From contig CAJNDS010002764.1 of the NCBI GenBank assembly GCA_905221605.1, forward strand, positions 62,001 to 126,000: 64,000 nucleotides of DNA, given 5' to 3'. Shown piece after piece: positions 1-11,675 of the stretch. Numbering within the stretch: the stretch's first letter is position 1; the number at the start of each line of letters is the position of its first letter. Both the position numbers and the translations under genes were made by a program. The notes beneath the pieces are model-generated. The model was not told the origin of the DNA and did no database searches. It saw nothing but the letters and a program-made list of their open reading frames with translations. The DNA is from Symbiodinium natans (taxonomy: Eukaryota; Sar; Dinophyceae; Suessiales; Symbiodiniaceae).

Positions 1-1182
1 CATGCTCACGCGGATGCGCTGGGCCGGGCCGAGGCGGGTCGCGTAGCGTTAAAATTATTTGAATTAGTTTCGGGGCCCGTGAATTTAAAAAAAATGATTT
101 AAATCATCTATTTAAGTTATTTAAATTCTTTTCGTGGCCCGTGAATTTAAATAGTTTGATTCTTTTAATTCTGTAATACATTCTCCATATATGAAGAAAA
201 ACAGGTAGCAACATAGTACATAAAGGTCCCTCTCTCATCTATGTATATATATATATATATATATCTACATAACTCAATATGTATATATATATATATATGC
301 ACATATATATATATAACGTAATATATGCACATAATATATGCACATATATATATATATATATACAATTGACTATGAGTTTTTCTCCCCTCCGAAGCGCATC
401 TGCGCCTTGTCGCCCACAAGGCCCGTGTAATACTCGGTGAGGAGGTCCACATTGGTGTCGAGCACCTTCACTGCCTGTTCTGGCCACCCAAGAGCACAGC
501 AACGGAAATCGTCCCATCTATGCATGGTACCCGTAGTTGTTCAACATACCTATCCCCATGATAGCCATGAAGGCAGGCTTCCCCCCTTTTCGTATCCTTT
601 CGACGAACCCCCTCGATCATCCAAGAGGTGCTCACCTGCCTACAGTGAGCACAGCAGACACCCAGAGACTCCAAAACCCCTTAATTACGGAATATCCCTT
701 AAAAATTATCATAGGAACCCAATATGATTTAAGGTTTATTCCTTAAGTAAGGGGTTTTGGAGTTTCTGGGCAGAAAACGCCGCAAAGAAGGGAGCCTTCT
801 CGAGTGAGTGGAGGATGGCAGCATCACCCTCCTCAAGGGGGCCCCCTAACCTGAAACCCTAAATTCCAAAGCCCCAAAACTTCTTAAACCCCTGTTTTCT
901 TTTTTTTAAGGGGGTTTAGGCCGGTGCTCCCAGCCACGAACCATGATGAAGACCCCCAAAAAATCTTCGGGGTTACAGGGTGGTTTGGGGGGTTACTGGG
1001 TATATTGGGCTGCTTGGGGATGTTTAGGGTCGTGTTCATATCTGCTCCTGCACAGCTGACTTCACGCAGTGGAGATCGCACCAAATCCGGGCAAAAGCTG
1101 CACTTTCCTCAGTTCAGTCTTTACTGCGGACAGATCAAGCACTGTGCTGTGCCAGCTCCCCTGCGTGGCCAAGCAGCAGACA
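1..1182. other. Left-edge non-coding sequence
   Basis: I see no convincing gene here. The first 180 bases are AT-rich and repeat the phrase 'cccgtgaattta'. They are followed by TA/ATGC microsatellite sequence and by C/A-rich and G-rich phrases such as 'cctgaaacccta' that look like worn telomere repeat. The small open frames overlap simple repeats and have no recognisable domain. Confidence 0.6.
241..362. repeat. (TA)n / TATATGCACA microsatellite
   Basis: Several blocks of alternating T and A are separated by short 'gcacata' and 'ctacata' interruptions. On the minus strand this translates to runs of Y-I-Y-I, which explains the spurious open frames over it. Similar but shorter TA blocks occur near 2735, 12968, 23630, 23768 and 33777. 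Confidence 0.9.
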
Positions 1183-1331
1183 GGGTTTAGGGTTTAGGGT
1201 TTAGGGTTTAGGGTTTAGGGTTTAGGGTTTAGGGTTTAGGGTTTAGGGTTTAGGGTTTAGGGTTTAGGGTTTAGGGTTTAGGGTTCAGGGTTCAGGGTTC
1301 AGGGTTCAGGGTTCAGGGTTCAGGGTTCAGG
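1183..1331 (+). repeat. Interstitial telomere-like array (TTTAGGG)n
   Basis: About 14 head-to-tail TTTAGGG units are followed by seven or so TTCAGGG variants, so the array decays at one end by one shared substitution. TTTAGGG is the plant-type telomere repeat, also reported from dinoflagellates. The array is internal rather than a chromosome end, because unique sequence lies on both sides. Confidence 0.92.
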
Positions 1332-1643
1332 AAGCTGGTGTGCGAAGCTTTGCAGAGCCACCCTTCTCAGCAAAAGGAGATGGTCGGAGGGATGTGGGGG
1401 TCTTGCGCCAAGCAGCACCCGAACAGTCTGCTGCGTCACGATCTTCCTGCCTCTGGGTGTTGCTTTAAAGCCCTTTGAAAATTACTTTTGAATAGGTTCC
1501 CTTAAAAGGGAAAAAAAGGACATTTGAATTATCCCAAAGCAATGCCCAGGGCCTCTTTGAGTTCTGGACCTCCGTCTCAACGAGATAGACCTGGCTGGCC
1601 TCAGTGGTGGCTTCGAAATTTAGCCCTCAACCCGAAAGGTCCC

Positions 1644-1695
1644 GGGTTTAGGGTTTAGGGTTTAGGGTTTAGGGTTTAGGGTTTAGGCTTTAGGG
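1644..1695 (+). repeat. Short telomere-like array (TTTAGGG)n
   Basis: Six TTTAGGG units and one TTTAGGC unit lie in otherwise unique sequence. A further C-strand fragment (CCCTAAA) lies at about 1934-1970. Confidence 0.85.
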
Positions 1696-2414
1696 CTCGT
1701 CATGATGCTGACAGTGGACAGGTTGTTTCAGGACTTCTGCTCTCAGTTTTATTGATCTCCGGCCTGAACCCCAATGTCAATGCCGGCGCCGCAGACATCT
1801 CCCGCTTTGACCTAGCAGGGGGCCAGCAGGAGGAGTTTTTTCATGTTCGGTCGTCCACTTGTGCATCTTTAAACACCGTCATGTAAGCTTGAGAGTACAG
1901 TAACCAATGTACCACGTTCCATGAGCAACAGCTACCCTAAACCCTAAACCCTAAACCCCAAACCCTAAACTCAAAGCAGCCTACCTTAAAGCCCTAACAA
2001 AGGGCCTTTCGGGCCTTAGGGGGACTAAGGCCCTCATGCCATCACCTGAGAGCCAAAGCCGCCGGGCGCAAACGTCATGTCCCCCAAAAGAAGGCAGGCT
2101 CCCGTTCCAACGGCAGCGACGAGGTCTCGGCTGATCTGACACGCAGGCGAATGGGGATGTTTGCTCAAGGGCCTTCATTTTTGACTTCATTTGGGTTTGG
2201 GGTGGGATATAGGCTGGGGGAGCATTTTCCGCATGTCGCGCGCATGCTTCGGGCTTGGGGCTTAGGCTTAACGTGCTCAGTGCGCTTAGGGGGCTTAGGG
2301 CGCTTAGGGCCCTTAGGGTGCTTAGTGCGCTTAGGGTGCTTAAGGGGCTCAGGGCGCTTGGGGATCTTGGGGGGTCTAGGGCTCTCAGGGCCCTTAGGGC
2401 TCTTAGGGCTTAGG

Positions 2415-2722
2415 GCTTGGAAACTCCATCGGTAGCGGGCCTGCCCGCGCTGCGAATCCCGCAGCCATTCGGAGACGATGCGCCCTCTCTTGCCCTCTCG
2501 GCTCCAGCAGCCCATGATGTTGGAGTAGCTGAAGCCGGCCCCACCGGATCCCTCGTCAAGGTCGTCATAGCTATCGTGGATGTGCCAGTCACCCCAGAAA
2601 GCCGCGCTGCCATATTTTTCGGGGTGGCGGTCGAAGTCCTTGTAGCCCCGAGGCTTCTTGCCGGATACAAGCTTGCAGGGATTCTCGTCGCTGAGGCCCT
2701 GGGCGATTTCCCAGTCCTGGTT
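2415..2722 (-). CDS. Exon-like coding segment, unknown protein
   Basis: On the minus strand the frame running down from about 2722 has protein-like composition rich in aromatic and acidic residues, including FWGDWHIHDSYDDLDEG and a following GCWSREGKR. Just upstream (higher coordinates) is a pyrimidine-rich TA tract ending 'ctctctactgag', a plausible splice acceptor. Downstream the frame dissolves into a TTAGGG-related S/P/K repeat, so the exon probably ends near 2415. No family is recognised. It could be the 3'-most visible exon of the cysteine-rich minus-strand gene series. Confidence 0.4.
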
Positions 2723-2773
2723 CTCAGTAGAGAGGTATATATATATATATGTATATATAGGCCACACTTGTGA

Positions 2774-2975
2774 TCACGGAACCCGGACCCCGAAATTCGC
2801 AAAGCCTTGCGCTGTGTGTGCTTTCCCTGCTACATGGGGCCACTTGGGTCGCACCCTAATGCCCAATCTGTCCCCCACAGTCTCATATGAAAGCTCGCGC
2901 CGAAGCGCTGGGACCATCTCCTTACACTCTTCCGGAACAGATGGCTTGTCGGTGCTGAAGCTCACCAGCGCCGGC
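2774..2975 (-). CDS. Exon-like coding segment, unknown protein
   Basis: A 76-codon minus-strand frame contains a non-repetitive stretch, FSTDKPSVPEECKEMVPAL, followed by a basic segment. Its composition looks globular and it lies 50 bp upstream (in transcript order) of the 2415-2722 segment, so both may be successive exons. Boundaries are approximate and the function is unknown. Confidence 0.35.
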
Positions 2976-3241
2976 TTCTGCCGCACGGCCTGAGGTCTTA
3001 GCAAGACCCAGGCTCCAGCTCAGGGGCATCAGTGGTTAGGCGTGTTGAAGTCTAAGGCCTCAATACAGAAGCCGAGAAGCCGATAATGGGGGTTCTTTGA
3101 TGCTAAGCCCACCTAAAGGGTCAGTGTCGAGCAGTTCCGAAACACCTGCAAAAACCCCCGGAGCTGCAAATGATCGCCTTCGGTGCCGACGCTTCCGGTT
3201 GCGAGGCGACGCCTGCAAATGCGCCGCAACCCAAGCTTTCC

Positions 3242-3404
3242 AGGGTTTAGGGTCTAGGGTTTAGGGTTTAGGGTTTAGGGTTCAGGGTTTAGGGTTTAGG
3301 GTTTAGGGTTCAGGGTTCAGGGTTCAGGGTTTAAGGTTTAGGGTTTAGGGTTTAATGTGCGGAATCGCTCGACGTTAGGCGCTTTAGGGTTTAGGGTTTA
3401 GGGT
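3242..3404 (+). repeat. Degenerate telomere-like array
   Basis: TTTAGGG units are mixed with TTCAGGG, TCTAGGG and TTTAAGG variants, with a unique 30-base interruption near 3358-3385. The following 3480-3655 carries CCCTGTAAA and CCCTATAAA variants in the opposite orientation, apparently a more decayed C-strand array. Confidence 0.85.
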
Positions 3405-4504
3405 TCGTGTGTTCGATTCTGGCTTTAAAGGTCTCAAAAAAAAACGCGCAGGTCGCGAACGGGCGTCTCCTCCGTGTTCCGAAACCCTGTAAACCCTGTA
3501 AACCTTATGAGCCCCAGAAACCTTATAAAACCTACAGACCCTATAGACCCTATAAACCCCAAACCATCAACAAACCCAAAAACAAACCTGTAAACCCTAT
3601 AAACCCTATAAACCCGATAAACCCGATAAACAAAATAAACCCTATCAACCCTTTGCCGCAGTTGCGGACTTACCAGGTGTCGAGGCACTAAGTCTTCTGA
3701 ACATGTCATCCATGGCAGCGCTCAACCCTGGAATATTTTCTTTCAACAGCCAACGAACGACATCGTTTGCCTTTGGGTTTCGCATCTACGCTAAACGTGC
3801 GTAAACATGTCCGGAGAAATGACACACATACACAAGAGGCTCTACTGACCTAAAGTGTACTGGCTACAGGCACGGAGAAGGGTGAGTTCTAAGCCGAAGC
3901 AGCACACGGCCCACCTGCCTCGGGCAACAAAGTTTCCATTGAAGTCTGACACCTGCCGATGTCTTTAAGGTATGCGTACGCAACGCACGTTCTCTGGCTT
4001 GATGTAGGCTAGTGCCTTCAGAAGCCATCCCAGTGCTTTAGAAGATTTGGGCCGTTCGGAAGGGTTGAGGGTTTAGGAACCCATAGGGTTTAGGAGTTCA
4101 GGGTTTAGGGTTTACGAGCTTTTGGGCTTTCGATGTTTAGGGCTTAGGGTCTAGGCTTCCCGGACTTCGGGGATTTGGAGCTCGGCACACCACTTGTGGA
4201 TCGCCTCCACGACCTGCCACCCGGGACCTAAAAGGTTTCCAGCGTCCAGGGGCATGGGCACGGAGCTCTGCACGCAGCTTCTTCCGCGCCTGAAGGGCAC
4301 ACACACACACACATCAGCCATCAGAGCTTGGGATTTTAAGGGGTTTTGGGCCAAGGCCTCTTGACAAGAAAGGCTTTCTGAAACTCGGTGGCTCTGAGAC
4401 CATGTCAGATTCATGCGGATTCAGCTTCATGCGTCTGACACGAAGCAGCAACCAGAAAAAGCAGCACAAGGCAAAAGTCAAGGTAACACAAGAAGAGATC
4501 TTCT

Positions 4505-4930
4505 GACTTCCGTGCATGTCGAGGCACGGACTCTCCAAACACCAGCTGCCAAGCTTGTAGTCAAAGGCCAGCGTCGAGGGCTCCCCGGCGAGCCCGAAGA
4601 AACTCCTTTGGACGTACCTGAGGCGGCCGCTGATGTCACGAATGCCTGGGCAGTAGGTGCCCTCCCAAGTCTCCAAGCTCCTGTTGTAGAAGCCAGAAGG
4701 AACGATGCCCATGACAAGCCCGGTGATGTAGCAGCACCTGTAGCGGAAGCTGGTCGATGGCGAATTGTCCGAGCCGGTCTCCTGGACATAGATGGACTGA
4801 AGGGCCATGTTTGGCTGGCAGGCGATGGTCAGGTTTTGAAAGGCCTCTTCTGAATTCGTCACCTTGGGCGTCTCCCACTCCATGCAAGAGCCCATGCCTG
4901 CCATCTCCGCGCACTGGTAGTTCATAAATC
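4505..4930 (-). CDS. Exon: cysteine-rich extracellular-type protein
   Basis: The minus-strand frame begins after a clean acceptor ('gttgtatcag' then GATTTATGAAC). It encodes about 140 residues with NYQCAEMAGMGSCMEW, an N-x-T glycosylation sequon (NLT), an IACQPNMALQSIYV segment ending in FRYRCCY, and ETWEGTYCPGIRD. The pattern C-P/Q-x-x-x-x-L followed by Y-R-C-C, and then W-x-x-Y-C-P-G, recurs in other minus-strand segments of this window. This suggests repeated disulfide-rich modules of one large secreted or membrane protein. The C-terminal continuation (TLTFALCCFFWLLLRV) may be read-through into an intron or a membrane segment. No named family. Confidence 0.55.
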
Positions 4931-4984
4931 CTGATACAACATCGGGGGAATGAGCTTCCCGGGGAATCAGGTTTGAAGAATCCA

Positions 4985-5082
4985 GCAAACATCAAAGTCG
5001 ACTCTAGATGGGCCATGATTCCCGAATTGGGCGGTTTGAACAAAAATGTCAGCAGCGACCCTGCTGGACATTCGACTTTTCC
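4985..5082 (-). CDS. Exon: C-P-x-G-S-L-L module
   Basis: After an acceptor-like 'gatgcag' the minus strand reads GKVECPAGSLLTFLFKPP and continues to a hydrophobic phrase. The C-P-A-G-S-L-L opening resembles IACQPNMAL in the exon at 4505-4930 and RRCPDGSLWLRR at 16848-16984. It is probably the exon immediately upstream of the 4505-4930 exon. The 3' splice limit is uncertain. Confidence 0.4.
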
Positions 5083-6868
5083 CTGCATCTTCTTCACCTC
5101 CACGCCCTCGGTCTCGGCAGACTGGCAAGGGAAGGCTTTTGCATAGTATCTCTCCCGATCTTCATCTATACAGCCGCCGCGTGCGCAAAAGCCTCGGGGG
5201 GGGGGGGGGCGGTCAGAATGCACCTGCATCTTTGTGGCACCCTGCGACCACCGCACGGGAAAGACCCGACAGTCCTTCCTACACATGTGAATTGCGTGGG
5301 TTTGCATGGCCAGCTTTACCAGCTAGGTGCTGCCGAGCCTGGACTGGTCAAGGGAACGCACTGACGATTAGAACTTTTGCCCACACATGTGCTGCAAACA
5401 TGTACAAAATGTCCATTCATGAGCATGCGCTCGGCCAGCAACCTAAGCACCAGCCGCCATGACCGCGTCGGAGCTGTAGCGACTCACTGTCCCATACGAA
5501 CAACTGGTGGGGATCCTGGAATTGGTCAGGGTTGGGTCGAGGGTCAAGGGTCTGTTGAAAGCACAAACCTAAACTCCTAAACCCCTACTATACCCCTCGG
5601 AGCCCTCCCTTGACCGTATCCTCTCCGTGGCCTCCCGTCAAAATTCATTCCGTCCGACCCGCCTCCGTTAACCGTCTCCTCTTCGTGCATGAAGTGCTCA
5701 ACGAGAACCCAACCCCAGAACAAGCTAAGAACAACGAGCACGCGGAGAATAGATGTGAGGCATCCGGGCGCGGAGGGCGCGGAGAGCGCGGAGGGCGCGG
5801 AGGGGTTTTGGGGTTTTGGGGTTTGGGGTTTAAGGCTTTGGGGTGTGGAGGAGGTTGGGGGCTTTACAGGGCTTGGGGTGGTGCAAGATCTTGGGCAAGG
5901 GGTTTGGGGCTGAGCGTGGTGTAGGGTCGCTTGGGTTTCGGGGCTCGGGTGGATAGAGTCTTCATTCAGTTGGGTTTAGTAACTGGTTTAACTAATAAGG
6001 CTTTGGGTGGTGTACAGTAGCTTCTTTCGGGCAGGGCTCCCAAACTCGAAGAGGCTTAAAGGTGTTTTTATAGAACACACTGAAGACACAAACCATCCGC
6101 TCTTCGTTCTTTCCCTTCTTCATCTTTTTCGCCTCTCCAGCAAAAATCTTTCGCGTGTGTTGCCAATTATTCACAAACTTCAATTGCTTTGTTCGTTCCT
6201 TTCTTCCTGGACCCAAGCCCAAGTACAACAACAAAACAGGCAATCTAACCAGGGCGTTCAGAGCCATCAACCGAGTATCACGGACCCACCAACACCATGA
6301 AAGGTTTTCGGGAACAAGCTAAGAACAACCCCCCCACCCCCCGCCTCATTCCCCGACACCGCCCCCCCCCCCCCCCCGCTACCGCCCCCCGTTAAAGGTG
6401 GAGTGAGAGTCCACGATTGAAAAATCAGCAGAGATGGGAATAGAAGAAATCAGAAGAGAGATAAGAAGAAAGGAACGTGTGGAAATGATCTTCTTCCTTG
6501 CTTCTTCATCTTCTTTCTCCTCTTCCCATCTTGCGAAGTGTAAGGAAGAGTGAGAAGGGAGACCCAAGACCCCTTCCATTCTGAAAACTCGGCAGAGAAT
6601 TGAATAGGTGATCGAGTCTGATCCTGCAACCATGGTGCTTGGGTTGAGGGGTTGGAGTTTAGGAGTGTTGGATTTTAGTCTACGAATTTGTGTTTCAGGT
6701 TCCGGGCTGCGGATCTGAGATTGCAAGAGCCAAAACATTAATCAGTCCGAAATGAGCAGTCTAAGTGCGCATATGCGTGGGACGTTGTTGGAAAAGTTGC
6801 TGGGTTGGCTTGGATAAGCTAAAGTTGATTGATAATCGCAGGCGGTAGCTGCTATGTTGCTCCGCCAG

Positions 6869-6899
<31 letters not shown>

Positions 6900-6904
6900 C
6901 CTGT

Positions 6905-7275
6905 CCATATCTGGTGCACGACCCCGAATTCGGCCAACTGGAATTCAACAATGACAGGCACCAGCGTCTTGTACTTATACTATAAATCAACTTGCTCCCA
7001 TTCCATACGAAAGCAGTGTATGGCAGCTCGCACGAGCGGAAATCCAGACGAGAGGTGTCTGATGAAAAGGCCAAGCACCGCTCGCCATACTTCACCTGCA
7101 CTGAAGGGACGATGAGCGTCTCTTTCACCTCACCCAAAGACTTGCTGGGAGTGATTCCACAACCATGCCATGCATCTGTTCCTTCAAAGCGCAGGAATTG
7201 GAGAGGGTTGCCACTGCAATTCCTGACAATGCGTGCTTCCCATAGGCTGTTGGCGATTGATTGTGACTGTCTGGT
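6905..7275 (-). CDS. Exon: lectin-like (ricin B / beta-trefoil-like) segment
   Basis: A minus-strand frame of about 120 codons contains GERCLAFSSDTSRLDFRSCE, then FVWNGSKLIYSISTRRWCL. The C-L ... C-E spacing followed about 25 residues later by another W-C-L is the layout of ricin-type beta-trefoil repeats. The diagnostic Q-x-W is not clear, so this is a resemblance only. Sequons NCS, NGS and NSS suggest an extracellular protein. A poly-C run of about 30 bases (near 6868-6898) follows the segment and ends sensible coding sequence. Confidence 0.45.
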
Positions 7276-7408
7276 ATATTGAGCATGCGTCGCTGTCATC
7301 GTCGCATTCAGCGCGCCATGCAAAATGGGCACACCTCCGCATACTCACAGCGGGTAGGGAGATAGCACCCGTTGACCATACAATTCAATAAACAGTTGTA
7401 CCATGTTA

Positions 7409-7494
7409 TACCCCTAAACCCTAAACCCTAAACCCTAAACTTTTAACCCTAAACCCGAAGTAAACCCTAAACCCTAAACCCTAAACACAAAAAC
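7409..7494 (-). repeat. Telomere-like array, C-strand (CCCTAAA)n
   Basis: Several CCCTAAA units are interrupted by 'cttttaa' and 'cccgaagta'. The orientation is opposite to the arrays at 1183 and 9676. Confidence 0.88.
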
Positions 7495-8463
7495 ATGAAC
7501 AACTTAGGGCTGAAGTGCAGAAAGAGTGGTGAACCCTGAAGTGCCGGTGAGGATGGAAACACGCGTGCCGTCTCTCGCCTCTCTCAGAGCCTTCCTAAAC
7601 CGGGTGTTGCTTTGAAGCCCTTTGAAAATTATTACTCAATAGATAAATGCAAAATTATCCCAAAGCAATACCCAGTAAAACGTGCAACACCCTCCTGAAC
7701 CTTTTTGTGCGTCTTCTCACCCTTGAAGTTGGAAGGAGGTTCGCTTCGGGGGTGCGCTTCATGTGTGCGTTCCGTCTGTGGGGTGTAGGGGCGCAGGTGT
7801 CCGCATGTCTCTGTCTTGCACCTAGCCTTGGGGCGGGGCTCTACCATGATTTGCAGGCCATAGCGGATGCTGTAACGGAGCTGTAAGGGAGGGAACCTAG
7901 ACGCCTCCCGCTCGAAAGCCCTGCGCCCTCGTGAGCTGTGAGCTCCGGTAGGCTTCAGGGCGCTTTTTGGAAGCTGCAAGAAACATTGCACAGCAGTCTA
8001 ACACGCTGCTTGAGTAAAGGGTTTGGGGTACATGCCCGAGGTTTCTCCTGGCCCACGCACGCTCAATGTCACGTCACGAAGTCACCTGCCCTGCCCTAAG
8101 AGCCCCCCAACAAACATCCAAAAACCCAAGAGGAGACATGAGCAGAGCATTCCGGGCTTGTCGAGGCCCAGCCGCTGAACAACTCGTGGGCGGAAGAGCC
8201 CCCCAAGTTGCCCAAGCTGCCCAAGTTGCCCGGGCCACTGCTCCCAGTGAGCATCCCGAGCTCCTCCGGGGCACAGGCTTCGCTCCCAAGGACGCCCTTC
8301 GCATCCATCGTAAGGCACGTCGATTCCCTGCAGCGGTCGCAGGGTCGGGAGTCGAAGCTTAATGCTGTTGAGGCGCTGTTGGGGCGTGGGGCCTTCTGGA
8401 GGCCTTCTGCGCCTTTTTGTTAAACCCCTAAGCCGATGACCGAAGCGAAGCACAATGTGTTCT

Positions 8464-9246
8464 TCATCCAGAGTTCTCGAGGGAGCGCAGCCGCCAGGTA
8501 TCGTACGAGGTGGCATTCAGGGGCTCAGCCATGAAGGGTATCCCGGGGCAGTACCAAGGCTTCTGATAGAAGAGGCAGGTCTCCTTGCTTTCTCGTTTAG
8601 AGCCTGCCGCAAATGACCGCCTGCTGGCCCGGGCATCTGCAGCACCGTGCTTTCGCCCTGTGTAGTCGAACTGGAGCAGAGGTACCGCATCCGAGTCCAG
8701 AGAGGGCCGAGAAGCATTGACATGGGTGCCCGGAGGGCTCAGGTCATAGAGCAGATGTTTGCTCTCATTGTCCATGAACCACGCCGGGTCATGATGGCGA
8801 TCCACAAACTTGAGGTACCGCCGTGGATCCCCATGATCCTGCACCCGGCGCACCGTGACCCGACTTGGAGCAACTTCTGTGAGGCACCACGCCGTACGAA
8901 GGCCTGCCGCAGAGGCGCATGCTTCAAAGAGCACTGTGTAGCCATCATCTCCAACGACCAGGCATGCGTCCTCATACCTATACCTGATGCGCAAGCCAAG
9001 ACATGTAGGCTCCAGAGCAAAGATCGTGTCGCCTTCTCGGAGGAGTGAGAAGGAAGCTGGAGCGGAGATCCTCCTATACTCCAGGTAGAACCCAGAACCA
9101 GGATCCTGGAGGGAAATCTGCTGCCAGGACGTCCCGGTGCCGGATGTGCTTGCCACGTCCCTTGTGTCTCTCTTTTCTGGGGCAGGGACGAGGTGACCGG
9201 CGCTGTTGACCATCACAGGCATCTGCTGGTCCACCTTGGCTAACAA
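8464..9246 (-). CDS. Long exon: cysteine-containing protein with WYCPGI module
   Basis: This is the longest open minus-strand frame in the first 30 kb, about 250 codons. It is globular in composition (FYLEYRRISAPASFSLL, CLGLRIRYRYEDACLVVGDD) and ends with ETCLFYQKPWYCPGIPF and an N-x-T sequon. The ETCL ... W-Y-C-P-G signature matches ETWEGTYCPG at 4505-4930 and ETCLSV ... NFCPAG at 17254-17389. A beta-trefoil-like C-L ... W-C-L spacing is also visible. I read it as one exon or two fused exons of a large secreted protein. The ATG at 9246 is not necessarily the true start, because dinoflagellate exons are usually internal. Confidence 0.55.
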   Translation of the reverse strand: MLAKVDQQMPVMVNSAGHLVPAPEKRDTRDVASTSGTGTSWQQISLQDPGSGFYLEYRRISAPASFSLLREGDTIFALEPTCLGLRIRYRYEDACLVVGDDGYTVLFEACASAAGLRTAWCLTEVAPSRVTVRRVQDHGDPRRYLKFVDRHHDPAWFMDNESKHLLYDLSPPGTHVNASRPSLDSDAVPLLQFDYTGRKHGAADARASRRSFAAGSKRESKETCLFYQKPWYCPGIPFMAEPLNATSYDTWRLRSLENSG

Positions 9247-9675
9247 ACCCTCAAACTACACCAGCCAAGGCCCAAAGAGTTCAGAGTGAAATGGTGTGTT
9301 CACAGACTACAGCGCAAACTGGCATCACCCCAAAGGCATTTATGAAGTTGGGATTGACAAAGACAGCTCCGCAATCATGACCAAGCCCGGTCCTGGTCTG
9401 TATTTCGCAGACATATGCGTAACAGCAACCCCGTGAAATGAAGAGGGTTGCTGCTCTCCGGCCAACTTATGCACCACAAGCAATCATGACAACTCCGGTC
9501 AGATACATGCGTGACAGTAACCCTGTGAAGTTCTGACGGCGCACACTGCAAGCCCTCACCTGGGGAACCAACAGACTTGCGGACCGAAGGTAACGTCTAC
9601 TCGGCCGAGGCCACCGAGGGAGGACAAAGGGGGGGAGACAATCGGAGACATGGGGCCCGTGGACCTAAACTGTTT

Positions 9676-9812
9676 GGGTTTAGGGTTTAGGGTTTAGGGT
9701 TTAGGGTTTAGGGTTTAGGGTTTAGGGTTTAGGGTTTAGGGTTTAGGGTTTAGGGTTTAGGGTTTAGGGTTTAGGGTTTAGGGTTTAGGGTTTAGGGTTT
9801 AGGGTTTAGGGC
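9676..9812 (+). repeat. Telomere-like array (TTTAGGG)n, near perfect
   Basis: About 19 consecutive TTTAGGG units with no substitution end in TTTAGGGCG. The homogeneity contrasts with the decayed arrays at 3242 and 23880, implying recent expansion or insertion. Confidence 0.95.
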
Positions 9813-10531
9813 GTGCCAAGCGGAAGCGCGCTTTGGGAGCGCGCGGTAGTCTGCAGACCTACCACCCCAAGACCGCCCACTTACAACTCTCAAGGAGTTA
9901 AGACCTTTTATTGTTTTACAAAGCATCACATGAGTCAGCACTCACGCGTTTTGGGGACCTCCACAAGGTGCGTGGACCAGGCACAAAGCTGCAGCAGGGC
10001 CAGGACAAGGCCAGATGCAGGAAGACACCAGTACCCGGCATTTGCGAGACGGAAAGGGAGGCAGGGTCTGCGAAGACAGCTTGGGTTGCCGCGAAGGGGC
10101 TAAGGCCAGGGATGGCAGGGCCAGAAACAGGCAAAGGCAGCGAGGCTTGGTTGGTTGGGTTGAAACAGGGCAGGCGTGGACCAGGCACAAAACTGGTGTG
10201 CGGACAGCTTGGCTTGGCGCGAAGGGGCAAGGTGCCGAATCGGCCAGGGCCAGGGCCAGGGCCAGGGCCAGGGGCAGGGGCAGGGCCAGGGCCAGGGCCA
10301 GGGCCAGGGCCACAACCCTGCCCCAACAAAACCGCCCCGCCCAGCAAGCAGGGGCCAGGGACCCAGGGGTCTCCAGGGCCCTCCCAGGGGGCCTGCAATG
10401 CAGGACCCAACAATGTGCGCGGACAGCTTGGGGTTTAGGGTTCAGTGACAACTGCTGACTCGGGCAGGGTCTCACTGAGCGCTTGACCAGCGCCCGCCTA
10501 CCCCAAAAGACAAGAGAGTGGGGTGGCGGGC
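9813..10531. other. GC-rich sequence with (CCAGGG)n minisatellite, no clear gene
   Basis: The stretch between two telomere-like arrays carries a (CCAGGG/GGGCCA) 6-bp repeat at about 10243-10313 and dispersed copies of 'ccaggcacaaa' and 'cggacagcttgg'. All six frames are open because of the repeat (G-P-G-P or W-P-W-P), so the long frames here are not evidence of coding. Confidence 0.7.
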
Positions 10532-10918
10532 GGGTTTAGGGTTAGGGGTTAGGGTTTAGGGTTTAGGGTTTAGGGTTTAGGGTTTAGGGTTTAGGGTTTA
10601 GGGTTTAGGGTTTAGGGTTTAGGGTTTAGGGCTTAGGGTTTAGGGTTTAGGGTTTAGGGTTTAGGGTTTAGGGTTTAGGGTTTAGGGTTTAGGGTTAGGG
10701 TTTAGGGTTTAGGGTTTAGGGTTTAGGGTTTAGGGTTTAGGGTTTAGGGTTTAGGGTTTAGGGTTTAGGGTTTAGGGTTTAGGGTTTAGGGTTTAGGGTT
10801 TAGGGGGTAGGGTTTAGGGTTTAGGGTTTAGGGTTTAGGGTTTAGGGTTTAGGGTTTAGGGTTTAGGGTTTAGGGTTTAGGGTTTAGGGTTTAGGGTTTA
10901 GGGTTTAGGGTTTAGTTG
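10532..10918 (+). repeat. Longest telomere-like array (TTTAGGG)n
   Basis: Roughly 55 units span about 385 bp, with only a few variants (TTAGGG, CTTAGGG, GGTAGGG). It is the longest of at least a dozen interstitial tracts in the window and lies more than 10 kb from either window edge. Shorter remnants continue at about 11083-11150. Confidence 0.95.
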
Positions 10919-11474
10919 GGGTTTAGGGAAGATCGAATCTCCCCAGAACAAGGGTTCTACACTTCATACTTCTTATCGGGCCGCCAGCAGTACGACCATC
11001 AGCCTGGAGGAGAAGTACAGCTCCTGTCTTTGCCTCAGCAGGCATCGGCTTCACTCATCTTCATTAGTTGGGCCAGGCTTATAGGGTTTAGGGTTTGGGG
11101 TTTCGGGTGTAGGGTTTAGGGTTTAGGGCTTAGGGCTTAGGGTTTAGGGTAGGCAGGTGCTGGGGTTTCGCGCTTCGAGCTGGATGGCGCGTGATGGCCC
11201 GTGCCACTGCATTCGCATGCGGTCTATGGCTCGAAAGTGTTCGCAGGATGACCACACATCACATCGCACGCTTCGTGGGCTCTCAATCGGCCATCTTCAA
11301 AAAACCCCAAAAGGCGCTACATCCCTGCTCTGCCATGTTCAGCCCACGCAGCTGCTCTTGGTGGCGGCTGTAGGGAGGCTTCACAACTTGCACGCACGCG
11401 CCGCAGGCGAAGCCTTCCAGCGCCGGCTGGCTTGTGCCGTCGTCCCACCAGTGGCCTTTCGAGACGGCCATTCA

Positions 11475-11675
11475 GTCTTCGGCAACATCTACGTAGTAAC
11501 TTGCATGATTCGAACAGCCAGTTGCATTGAACTTCAAGTAGCATGATGATCGGTTGGTCCGCTGCGAAAGGATGGCAGTCACATGTTCATGACCATGAGA
11601 AATCAAGGTTAGAGACTTCGTTTCCCGGTGTCCACTGAAGGTCATTGAGATCAGCGGCCCCCCACACAAGAAAGG
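11475..11675 (-). CDS. Exon-like coding segment, possibly lectin-like
   Basis: The minus frame reads CGGPLISMTFSGHRETKSLT and then SQRTNRSSCYLKFNATGC with two N-x-S/T sequons. It is non-repetitive with a cysteine pattern like the other minus-strand segments. A second segment with a GFACGACVQVV phrase follows at about 11330-11470 in another frame. Splice limits are uncertain and no family is assigned. Confidence 0.35.

Noticed and set aside
3407-3691. Proline/tyrosine-rich ORF (KPYKPYRPYKP)
   Set aside because: It reads a degraded CCCTAAA-type telomere tract (CCCTATAAA, CCCTGTAAA); a repeat explains it fully.
9911-10475. Overlapping ORFs of 150-177 codons with G-P-G-P or W-P-W-P repeats
   Set aside because: All frames on both strands are open because of the (CCAGGG)n minisatellite; none has a domain or preferred frame.
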